Position numbers and translations under genes: made by a program. Positions 42,797-50,790 of a stretch of 64,000 nucleotides of DNA are shown here, one piece after another (position 1 is the first letter of the stretch; every line of letters starts with the position of its first letter). Origin of the DNA: Paenarthrobacter aurescens (GTDB lineage Bacteria; Actinomycetota; Actinomycetes; Actinomycetales; Micrococcaceae); NCBI RefSeq assembly GCF_025421775.1, contig NZ_JAOEFX010000004.1:124001-188000 (forward strand). The letters run 5' to 3'. The notes under the pieces were generated by a model. The model saw only the letters and a list, made by a program, of their open reading frames with translations, had not been told where the DNA came from and searched no databases.

Positions 42797-43750
42797 CTAG
42801 CTCAACAAAGTGTCGGCGAGGTCGTCTGCTGGTTCTTCGCCATGCTCATCGGGGGTCTCCGCCGGGGCGGACTTTCGCGGCCGGGTGACCACCACAATGA
42901 TGACGGCGGTGCCGATGAAGCCCACGGCCCACCAGGGGAACCCGGGATCCAGTGCCTGGCTGGGGACTGTCTGTGCGGCATCGCCGGAGGGGGGATCCGT
43001 GCGTTCGCCGCGGACCAGCAAGCGGTGGGAGTTGACGCCGGTAGGTGTGCATGTCACGAGTGTGAGGTAGTCCTTGTCCTGGACTTTGCGGAGATCATCG
43101 GTTTCTTCAGGCAGTACGGTTTTGATCTGGTCCACCTTGTAGTAGATGGTCTCGCCGAGCACCGTGACTGAAAAGACGTCACCTTCAGCTACTTGGTCCA
43201 GATCGTCGAAGAGTTTTGCGTTGACGAAGCCTGAGTGTGCCGTGATGACGCTATGGGTTCCTACGCCGCCTACCGGGAGACCGGAGCCGAAGAGATGCCC
43301 TGCTCCTTTGGACAGCGTCTCTTCGTCGGTGCCGTGGAAGATGGGCAGATCAGACTTGATGGAGGGGATGCTGATGCGCCCCATCATGCCGCCCGGACCG
43401 ACGTCGAGCATCTTCTTGTAGGTCTCAGAGCCAGCGCCGACCACTGTTTGCTCGCCCTTTTCGTTCAGCGAATACGGGTCCCGTAGCGGGCCGGAGGGCA
43501 GTTCCTGGTTGAACTGCCGGGCCTCGTCCAGTAGCGCCTTCTGCGCGGAGGGCGAGAGGCTCTCAACAGTATTGACGTAGCCGCTGATCTCGGTCGCGTG
43601 GATGCGGTCCGAGAACCAGGCCGCCGCGGTGGGGTAGAGCAACACTCCGACGCCAAGGATTGCGGCCACAACGATGAAGATGCGTTGGAGGCTCCACGCG
43701 TCGCGGAGTTTTCGGTGGGCTTGCGGCAAGGGCGTTTGAAGCTGTGTCAT
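42797..43750 (-). CDS. Class C (pilin) sortase
   Basis: 317 aa. An N-terminal and a C-terminal membrane helix (about 22-48 and 268-290) enclose the sortase domain. The lid motif DPY (91-93) is diagnostic of pilin-polymerising class C enzymes. Catalytic H172 in ITAHSG, C234 in TLVTCTP and R243 in the HRLLVRG stretch are present. It joins major-pilin monomers through their sorting signal. Last gene of the pilus operon, 107 bp after the major pilin. Confidence 0.93.
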   Translation of the reverse strand: MTQLQTPLPQAHRKLRDAWSLQRIFIVVAAILGVGVLLYPTAAAWFSDRIHATEISGYVNTVESLSPSAQKALLDEARQFNQELPSGPLRDPYSLNEKGEQTVVGAGSETYKKMLDVGPGGMMGRISIPSIKSDLPIFHGTDEETLSKGAGHLFGSGLPVGGVGTHSVITAHSGFVNAKLFDDLDQVAEGDVFSVTVLGETIYYKVDQIKTVLPEETDDLRKVQDKDYLTLVTCTPTGVNSHRLLVRGERTDPPSGDAAQTVPSQALDPGFPWWAVGFIGTAVIIVVVTRPRKSAPAETPDEHGEEPADDLADTLLS

Positions 43751-43857
43751 CAGAATCCTGGGGGTGTGCTTTTGGGAAGCAAAGTGGGGAAGAGCGCGTG
43801 TTGGCGTTCTTCCCCACTCCGGTGTTCATGCTGGGAACCCTTGTGGGTCCTCAGGTA

Positions 43858-45342
43858 CTAGCTATTGGTGGTGCTCCGGCGTGAACGGACCAGCAGGAGT
43901 CCGGCACCGGCAACCAGCAGCGCGCCGGCTGCGTAGAGAACGCCGGTTCCCGCGCCACCGGTCAGCGGCAGTTCGAAGCCGCTGTTGGACGGGATGTTCT
44001 TGACCTCAAGGTCGATTCCAACCGCAGTGGATGCAGAGTTGATCAGGAAGGAGATCGGCTCGGCAAGCAGCTCGTAGCCCTCGGGCGCGGTGGTTTCAAC
44101 CAGGTAGTACGTGCGGTAGTCGGCGGAACCGGGTGCAACTGCAGCGCCGTTGGCCCAGTCCGAGTAACGCAGACCGGAGATGGTCAGGGTTCCATCGGCA
44201 GCAACGGTGAAGGTGCTCTGGCCGTTGAGGACGATCGGGTTGGTGCCGGCCTGTGCGTCAGCTTCAGTGGCGTAGACCGAGAAGGAAGCACCTGCAAGGG
44301 CTTCGCCGTTCTCGTTGACCTTTTCCAGGGTCATTTCGCCCCACTTGGTAACAACCGGGGGAGTAACGATGGGGCCGCCGGGCTCGCCCGGAACGGCGGT
44401 GAAGCTACCCAGGTTCGGGTAAACCAGTGCTTCGTTCTCGATCTCACCGATGGTGTTCACGGTGGTGTTCACAACAACCTGAACGCGGGCGTCGTTGTTA
44501 GCGGCCAGCAGCAGGAGGCCAGCGGGGGTGAAGACGATGGAAGCCGTGTTGCTGGCGGCATCGAATTCCACGGTGTAGTCAGTGCCCTCGGCGATTGCGG
44601 TGCCGTTGGTCAGGGTAGCCGAGGCGCCAACGTAGGTCAGCTTGTCGTCCAAAGCGTCCACGATCTTGTAGCCATCAATGACTTCTTCGTTCGGGATGTC
44701 GCCGGTGATGGTGAAGTCGATCTGGTCGCCGAGCTTGACGTCAGGAGCGTCCGTGACGGTCTTTTCCGCACCCGTGATGGAGTTCTTGGGGTAAACGTGG
44801 ACGTCGTAGATCCAGTTGTCGTTGTTGTCCGGGTCGGTCAACGGAACGGACACCAGGAACGGAGCCGCCGGCGTCACGCCGGAGGGGTAATTGGTTTCCG
44901 TCACCAAGTACAGGCCGACGGGAAGGCTGCCGAAGGTTGCGGTGCCTGCGGCGTCAGTGGTCTGTGCCTGGCCGGTACCGAGGGTGAACCCGGCGCCGTT
45001 GATGGAGCCAGAGGGATCAGCGGGGGAGAAGACGCTGCTCAGGTTGTGCGCGGCGTCCCACCCTGCGTTGGTGGACAGGTCTAGAGCGTTGACCTGCTGG
45101 ACGGTGAACTCGATGCCAGCCAAAGGCGTAAGGCCCGTGGTGTCGACGGCGGTGCCGTTGTTGGGCAGGCCGCTGGGCGTAGCCGGGCGCTCGAACTTGT
45201 GAACGGTGATGGAACCGATCTGGTCGCCATCAACCAACGGTGCGGCCGACGCCGGAGCCACGGAGAAGGACATTGCCAGCACCGCCCCGGCAATGGTGGC
45301 GGCGGCGGTCTTCCAAACACGCCGGGAGCTGTGATTACTCAC
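43858..45342 (-). CDS. Major pilin, SpaA/SpaH-like, LPXTG-anchored
   Basis: 494 aa. Signal peptide ends near VAPASAA (about 34). The pilin motif VHVYPKN with K186 supplies the lysine for isopeptide polymerisation. CNA_B-type domains follow, with the E-box YYLVETTAPEGYELL. The C-terminus has LPLTG, a hydrophobic helix and RSRRS tail. This is the shaft subunit, polymerised by the downstream sortase. Second gene of the operon. Confidence 0.95.
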   Translation of the reverse strand: MSNHSSRRVWKTAAATIAGAVLAMSFSVAPASAAPLVDGDQIGSITVHKFERPATPSGLPNNGTAVDTTGLTPLAGIEFTVQQVNALDLSTNAGWDAAHNLSSVFSPADPSGSINGAGFTLGTGQAQTTDAAGTATFGSLPVGLYLVTETNYPSGVTPAAPFLVSVPLTDPDNNDNWIYDVHVYPKNSITGAEKTVTDAPDVKLGDQIDFTITGDIPNEEVIDGYKIVDALDDKLTYVGASATLTNGTAIAEGTDYTVEFDAASNTASIVFTPAGLLLLAANNDARVQVVVNTTVNTIGEIENEALVYPNLGSFTAVPGEPGGPIVTPPVVTKWGEMTLEKVNENGEALAGASFSVYATEADAQAGTNPIVLNGQSTFTVAADGTLTISGLRYSDWANGAAVAPGSADYRTYYLVETTAPEGYELLAEPISFLINSASTAVGIDLEVKNIPSNSGFELPLTGGAGTGVLYAAGALLVAGAGLLLVRSRRSTTNS

Positions 45343-45433
45343 TATTTTCCTCTTTCTTGGTGGTGTTGCGATGCTCGGGAACGAACACTTTGGAGATACG
45401 GTCCCGCCGGGTTCGGCGGGACCGGGGCTTGAG

Positions 45434-48169
45434 TTAGGCAGACAGGTGGTTTCGTGTGCTGCGCACGTTGCGGCGGGCCAGGACCAATGCGGTCAGAAGC
45501 AGTGCTGCTCCGCCCGCCGTGAATGGCCACCAACCAACACCGCCGGATTCCGGAAGTTTCAGTGCGGGGACGTCGCGAACCGTAACCAGGAAGATTCCGT
45601 TGGCGTCGTCGTCGCTGGCGGTGACGACTCCTGCGCCGCTTCCTTGCCCGAGTGTCACGGCGCCATTGGGCGCGATGGTGAACTGCACGGCCTCAGCCAG
45701 GAGGTTGAAGCCTTCCGGAGCAGTGGTTTCTTCGAGCCAGTAAACGCCCGGATCGATGCCTTCGAGCTGGAACTGGCCGGTTTGCGAAGTGATGGGGGAG
45801 ACTGTGTAGCTGCTGATAACAGCCCCCGGTGCGCCGTTGGCATCGTTGTGGATGGCCCAGGTGGAGCCAGCCATGGGAACCCACGTGGAGTCGGACGATT
45901 CGCCGACCTTCTCGATGAGGATCTTGGCTGGTGTCAGGTGCGTGGTTGAGCACTCTGGCGCCAGTGGGGTGGTGTTGGCTGCGCAGCGTAGGGGTGCGAC
46001 GCTGCCTTCGCCGGTGACGACGTTGACCAGCTGGGCACTCCAGGCACCCTCATTGACGGTGACCTCGTAGCTGAGCGTGGCCGTCTGGCCCGTACTGAGG
46101 CTGAAGGCAGGGGTTGTCAGCGTGGTTGACGGCGCCACAGGGCCGGCCACCGGGATGGGAGTAGCGGTACCGATTGTCAGGACGGCGGAGCCGGGGACGA
46201 ACGCAGCCTGGTCCAGGACGTCGGACAGGTCATCAGTCAGGACGATGCCGTCGATCTGGCCTCGGTTGCTGGAGGCCGTCACGGTGTAGGTGATGGTGTC
46301 GCCGGGCTTGACGGTCTGGCCGTTGGAGGCAACCCCATCCACTGTGGCGGTCTTGGCGATGGTCCACCCTGGAACATCGGGTGTGGTGACAGTCGCGGAA
46401 CAGCCGATGCCGGGGGCCGGCGGGCAGGCAGGGTCCACGGTGGGAACCATGGTGGTTGATCCTGGAACCGGGATTGGTCCGCCGCCAGGCATGTTGGGCA
46501 CTGCGGTCTCAGCTGCAGGCACGATGGTGGCTGTGTTGGAGATAGTCCCGGAGGTATTCGGAGCGATGGTTCCAGTGATGGTGTATGTCAGCGTTCCACC
46601 GGTGTTGATCCGGACTGTGCCGGAGACGCTTCCTGAGCCGCTGGGAGCGTTGCACGCTGTGGGGCCGGCAGGGGAGAGCGTTGCTGTTCCGGGTGCCGTG
46701 ACCGCACACGTCCAGGTAGCGCCCTGGATGGAAGCGGGCAGGGGGTCAGTGAACGTCGCGTTGACGGCATCGCTTGGTCCGTCGTTATGGACAACCACCG
46801 TGTAGGTGATGGATTGGCCAGGGGTGTACGAGTCCAGGTTGTCGTCCTTGGTGATGGACAGGTCCACAAGCGGGCGAACGGTCAAGGGTGCCGTGCCGGG
46901 AGAGTACAGGCCGGTGATGGTGGGGAAGTTGTTGACGCAATCCGGGATTGCTGCGCCGGTATTGGCCACGCATCCGGAGTTGTTGTAGACGCCGGGGGTG
47001 TTGCTGGTGACCGTCACCGTGATGGTGCAGGAAGCGCTGCCTTGAGCGAGGTTTCCGGTGACATCAACAGTGCCAGCCGATACGGTACCCGCGGTGCGAA
47101 CACAGGTTCCACCGAGGGGGCCACTGGCGGTCAGGCCGGCGGGGAGGTTGTCGACGAAGTGCCACCCGTTTTTGGCCATCAGGTCAGAGGTATTGGTGAC
47201 CGTGTAGGTGAGCGTTGTGTTCTGGCCCTGGAAGATCGAGGCGGGGGAGAAGGCCTTGTCCAACTGGGGCGTAACGTCCACCAGCTGGGGAAGGTCGAAA
47301 CCGACGTCGTTGCCGGTGCCGGTCGCAGTCAGGTTACGGACGCGGATGCCGAGCGTGGGCGTCGCGCCGGTCAGCGGCACCTGGATGGCAGCGGACTGGA
47401 GCTTGGCCACGCTGAAGTTGGTGTTGTCAACCACGATGACTTGGCGGCTGGCGTCTGCGCAAGGGTCCAGGTTGCTGCCAACAACGTTGGCTACTCCGTT
47501 GACCAGGATGGCGAATTCCTGGCTCGCATGGTTGGAGAAGCAGTTCGCCTCACCGAAGATGCCCGAGACGGCGTAGTAGTGGCCAGCGATGGTCGGGATG
47601 CTGTTCTTGGTGGTTTGGAGCTGCAGGCCGGCGGCTTGGTTTGAGCTGGGGTCGTTGGTGTATTCGCTAAGGATCTGGTTTTGCCGGGCTTGCGCGTCGG
47701 TCATGCCCTGGTATTTGCCCATGGCGAAGGCCATGTTGCCGAGGTGGGTAAACGCCCCGTTTCGCAGGCATTGATCGTTATTGGTGATGCCGCCGCCATT
47801 GGCGGGCACCGGAGTCCCTTGCCTGAGGATCCAGCCGTTGCAGGCCCCTGAACCCGGAGACCAGGCAGCGCCAGCGGTGTAGCGCTCAGTCTGCGCCGCA
47901 GCGCTGCCGGTGTAGATGCCAAGGGGGATCGGCGCCGTGGCAGCACTCTGGTTTGAGAAGTCTTCGCTGTAGATTTGGATGCCCGGTTGCGTGACGCCGG
48001 GTGAACCCGGCGCTGCGGACACGGGAGCAGACGACCCGACCACGCCGAAGGCCGTCATTCCAACCAGGACGAGAAGCACGGAAGCCATGAGGGCGAACAT
48101 CGAATGCCCTGCCCTCTCACCCAACCTGCCTCGAACGTGAGCACGCACGTGCCCCAACTGCTTCCGCAT
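45434..48169 (-). CDS. Pilus tip/surface adhesin with DUF11 and SpaA domains, LPXTG-anchored
   Basis: 911 aa. A long N-terminus leads to a signal helix (ASVLLVLVGMTAFGVVGSSA), then a region with paired cysteines (about 45-265), three DUF11-type repeats (PQLDKAFSPASIFQGQNTTL; VDLSITKDDNLDSYTPGQSI; WTIAKTATVDG), and a prealbumin-like SpaA domain with the ETTAPEGFNLL E-box. The C-terminus is LPESG, a membrane helix and a basic tail. As the first and largest gene of the operon it is probably the tip protein. Confidence 0.92.
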   Translation of the reverse strand: MRKQLGHVRAHVRGRLGERAGHSMFALMASVLLVLVGMTAFGVVGSSAPVSAAPGSPGVTQPGIQIYSEDFSNQSAATAPIPLGIYTGSAAAQTERYTAGAAWSPGSGACNGWILRQGTPVPANGGGITNNDQCLRNGAFTHLGNMAFAMGKYQGMTDAQARQNQILSEYTNDPSSNQAAGLQLQTTKNSIPTIAGHYYAVSGIFGEANCFSNHASQEFAILVNGVANVVGSNLDPCADASRQVIVVDNTNFSVAKLQSAAIQVPLTGATPTLGIRVRNLTATGTGNDVGFDLPQLVDVTPQLDKAFSPASIFQGQNTTLTYTVTNTSDLMAKNGWHFVDNLPAGLTASGPLGGTCVRTAGTVSAGTVDVTGNLAQGSASCTITVTVTSNTPGVYNNSGCVANTGAAIPDCVNNFPTITGLYSPGTAPLTVRPLVDLSITKDDNLDSYTPGQSITYTVVVHNDGPSDAVNATFTDPLPASIQGATWTCAVTAPGTATLSPAGPTACNAPSGSGSVSGTVRINTGGTLTYTITGTIAPNTSGTISNTATIVPAAETAVPNMPGGGPIPVPGSTTMVPTVDPACPPAPGIGCSATVTTPDVPGWTIAKTATVDGVASNGQTVKPGDTITYTVTASSNRGQIDGIVLTDDLSDVLDQAAFVPGSAVLTIGTATPIPVAGPVAPSTTLTTPAFSLSTGQTATLSYEVTVNEGAWSAQLVNVVTGEGSVAPLRCAANTTPLAPECSTTHLTPAKILIEKVGESSDSTWVPMAGSTWAIHNDANGAPGAVISSYTVSPITSQTGQFQLEGIDPGVYWLEETTAPEGFNLLAEAVQFTIAPNGAVTLGQGSGAGVVTASDDDANGIFLVTVRDVPALKLPESGGVGWWPFTAGGAALLLTALVLARRNVRSTRNHLSA

Positions 48170-48361
48170 GTGATTCCTATTCCCTGATACCTCGGCCGCA
48201 GCCTCCGTGGGAGGCGACGCTGTTCTTCTTCTGAGGGGTAGGTATAGGGGGATGCGGAATCGTGTCGTGAATCAGATTGTGACCTTCGTCACCAGGCTTC
48301 GAGGTGGAAGCGGCGCCCAATTGCAGGCATGCCGGGAGGCCATTTCGGCGGAGCGCTGGCG

Positions 48362-48910
48362 CTAGTCTCCTTCTGCGGCCTTGCGCGCCCGGTACGCGGC
48401 CACATGGGCGCGGTTGGCGCAGTTTCCGGTGTCGCAGTAGAGCTTGGAGCGATTTCGGCTAAGGTCCAGCACCACGGCGTCGCAGTCGTCTGCGGCACAC
48501 ACGCGCATGCGCTCCATTTCCTTGCTGCGGATCACGTCGATGATGGCCATCGCGGCTTCCGTGCCCATCCGGTCGGCCAGTGGCGCTTCCGGTGTGGTGG
48601 CGTGGAGGTGCCAGTCCCAGCGGTCATGCTTTACGAGTTGGGGAAGGGCTTTGGCGTCGATGAGGAGCTTGTTGACGGACTTGGCTGCAGTGTCCTCGTC
48701 GGCACTCCAAAGTGCCGCCAGTTCGCTGCGAAGACGCTTGATGCTGCTCAGTTCCGCGGGGGAGTTGACCCGTGAGCCCGTGAATTCTTCGGCATCCAGG
48801 AACGCGTCGAGGTCCTCCATGGTGGCGAGCGAATCCTCCCCGTTGGCGGCCGTATTGATCAGATTGACGACGCTACGGAGTGCAACCTCGGTGTCAGGCG
48901 CAAAAAGCAC
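48362..48910 (-). CDS. CGNR zinc-finger (ABATE-type) protein
   Basis: 182 aa. N-terminal stress/regulatory domain (about 1-125) followed by a C-terminal zinc finger with the layout C-x4-C and C-x4-C (CAADDC, YCDTGNCANR). The CGNR box reads CANR. Family members are treated as transcription regulators. Divergent from the EamA transporter with 71 bp between, so the transporter is a likely target. Confidence 0.88.
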   Translation of the reverse strand: MLFAPDTEVALRSVVNLINTAANGEDSLATMEDLDAFLDAEEFTGSRVNSPAELSSIKRLRSELAALWSADEDTAAKSVNKLLIDAKALPQLVKHDRWDWHLHATTPEAPLADRMGTEAAMAIIDVIRSKEMERMRVCAADDCDAVVLDLSRNRSKLYCDTGNCANRAHVAAYRARKAAEGD

Positions 48911-48981
48911 TTTGACTCCTTACATGTTTCGGGAGTACTGTCATGACCATAAGCCCACTTTACTCCTGACAGGAGGCTGCT

Positions 48982-50007
48982 GTGTCAGCTCCAACGACGA
49001 AGGCTGATGCAAAAGGTTTCCTGGCATCAGGACTCGGCATCGCACTGTTTTCTTCCGCAGTTTTTGGTACGTCCGGCTCGTTCGCCAAATCCATGCTGGA
49101 AACCGGCTGGTCACCTGGCGCCGCAGTTGCCGTGCGCCTCACTGGCGCCGCCCTGATTCTGGTGATTCCCGCCGTCGTGGTTCTTCGCGGACGCTGGCAC
49201 CAGCTGAAGGACAACTGGCTCACCATCCTGCTGTTCGGCTTCATCGGGGTGGCGGGCTGCCAACTGTTCTACTTCAACGCCGTGGCGCGGCTGTCCGTGG
49301 GCGTCGCACTGCTGCTCGAATACCTGGCCCCGGTGATGATCGTGCTGTGGCTGTGGATCGCCAGCCGGCGCCGGCCCCGGGCATTGACTTCCGCGGGCGC
49401 GCTGCTCTCGTTGGGCGGTTTGGTGTTGGTGCTCGACCTCACGGGTGCCGTCAAGGTCGACTTCATTGGAGTCCTCTGGGGCATGGCCGCCGCTGTGTGC
49501 CTTGTGATCTACTTCTTCATCACCGCCAAGGAGAATGACACGCTTCCCCCGCTGGTTCTGGCCTCCGGCGGCCTTGTTGTGGGCGCACTCACCATGTGGC
49601 TGATAGGGATCGTTGGCCTGTTGCCGATGACCTTCAGTACCGCGGACACCACGCTTGGGCCGTGGACGACGCCGTGGTGGGTCTCGGTACTGGGTCTCGT
49701 CATCCTGGCGACGGTACTTGCTTACGTTTCCGGGATCATGGCGGCCCGCAGCCTGGGTTCCAAGGTGGCATCGTTCGTATCCCTGACGGAAGTGCTCTTC
49801 GCGGTGTTGTGGGCATGGTTGCTGCTGGGCGAACTTCCGGGTTCGATTCAGCTGCTGGGTGGACTGCTCATTGTGGGCGGCGTCGTTCTGGTCCGCATTG
49901 ACGAGCTACGGGGAGACCGACGCGCGGCTGCGGCAAGGGCTCTGGATCACCCGAACGACGTCGAACCCGTCCCCTCCGGTCACATCGCCAAGGCGCCGCA
50001 AGGCTAG
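48982..50007 (+). CDS. EamA/DMT family transporter
   Basis: 341 aa with GTG start at 48982 and 10 hydrophobic helices in two EamA repeats (starting ALFSSAVFGTSGSFAKSMLE and VLWGMAAAVCLVIYFFITAK). The end of the second repeat shows SLTEVLFAVLWAWLLLGE followed by GGLLIVGGVVLV, common in this family. Exporter or importer of amino acids or small metabolites; substrate unknown. Probably controlled by the divergent CGNR protein. Confidence 0.9.
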   Translation: MSAPTTKADAKGFLASGLGIALFSSAVFGTSGSFAKSMLETGWSPGAAVAVRLTGAALILVIPAVVVLRGRWHQLKDNWLTILLFGFIGVAGCQLFYFNAVARLSVGVALLLEYLAPVMIVLWLWIASRRRPRALTSAGALLSLGGLVLVLDLTGAVKVDFIGVLWGMAAAVCLVIYFFITAKENDTLPPLVLASGGLVVGALTMWLIGIVGLLPMTFSTADTTLGPWTTPWWVSVLGLVILATVLAYVSGIMAARSLGSKVASFVSLTEVLFAVLWAWLLLGELPGSIQLLGGLLIVGGVVLVRIDELRGDRRAAAARALDHPNDVEPVPSGHIAKAPQG

Positions 50008-50025
50008 GCGGCAGAACTTAAAGCG

Positions 50026-50059
50026 AAAGGCCCCGGACGCTGCTGCGTCCGGGGCCTTT
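50026..50059. terminator. Bidirectional rho-independent terminator
   Basis: A perfect 15-bp stem AAAGGCCCCGGACGC / GCGTCCGGGGCCTTT with loop TGCT lies between the converging EamA and WXG100 genes. The A- and T-runs at the ends serve both strands. Confidence 0.93.
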
Positions 50060-50069
50060 CCCAACTGTC

Positions 50070-50333
50070 TTAGTTGGAAGCCTGCTGCTGCTGCTCAGCG
50101 TTCTTCTGAGCGCGATCGCCGGCTTCACGCAGTGCGTCGGCAACCTTCTTCAGGTTCGAAGCGTGCTGGCTGTCCCACTCGCCGCGGAACTTGTCAGCGT
50201 CCGGACCCTTCCAGTCGGTGCCGTCAAGTGCGCCCTTGAGCTGTGAACGCTGCTGCTCGATGTTCTCGGCACCTGCCTTCAGCTTGTTACCGAGCTGACG
50301 AAGCTGATCAACATCTGCACCCCAAATAGCCAT
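50070..50333 (-). CDS. WXG100 (ESAT-6-like) protein
   Basis: 87 aa from ATG 50333, preceded by AAGGAGA. The W-x-G turn is W41-K-G within ALDGTDWKGPDADKF, between two amphipathic helices; the C-terminus is glutamine-rich. WXG100 proteins are usually exported by a type VII system as dimers. No ESX ATPase or partner WXG gene is nearby, so its exporter would be encoded elsewhere. Confidence 0.92.
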   Translation of the reverse strand: MAIWGADVDQLRQLGNKLKAGAENIEQQRSQLKGALDGTDWKGPDADKFRGEWDSQHASNLKKVADALREAGDRAQKNAEQQQQASN

Positions 50334-50491
50334 GAGATTCTCCTTCATTTGTTCGGACCCGAGCTCTTCGGCATCCCCAGCGGCCTCCGGCTCATCCGGA
50401 AGATCCAATAGCTAAAACCTATCCCGGGAATCGCAAACCCGTCGATGGGCACCCCTCCCCATGCAGCACTGCCCATGGTTAGCATGGGTTT

Positions 50492-50764
50492 ATGTGCCGC
50501 AATATCAGGACCCTGCATAACTTCGAACCGCATGCCACGAACGCCGAAGTGGAGGCCGCAGCACTGCAATACGTGCGCAAAATCAGCGGTTCCACCAAGC
50601 CTTCCAAAGCCAACGAGGAAGCCTTTGCCGAGGCAGTCCACGAGATCGCCCACATTACGCAGCATCTCCTGGACTCCCTGGTGAGCCACGCTCCGGCGAA
50701 GAACCGTGACGAGGAAGCAGCCAAGGCAAAGGCCCGGTCGGCCGTCCGTTTCGGGACGGCCTAG
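50492..50764 (+). CDS. DUF2277 domain protein
   Basis: 90 aa. The start MCRNIRTLHNFEPHATNAEV and the segment ALQYVRKISGSTKPSKANEE are characteristic of the DUF2277 family, short proteins widespread in actinobacteria and proteobacteria with no known role. Convergent with the copper ATPase gene. Confidence 0.9.
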   Translation: MCRNIRTLHNFEPHATNAEVEAAALQYVRKISGSTKPSKANEEAFAEAVHEIAHITQHLLDSLVSHAPAKNRDEEAAKAKARSAVRFGTA

Positions 50765-50790
50765 CCCGGGCCCCTGTTCGCTTTCCGGGT

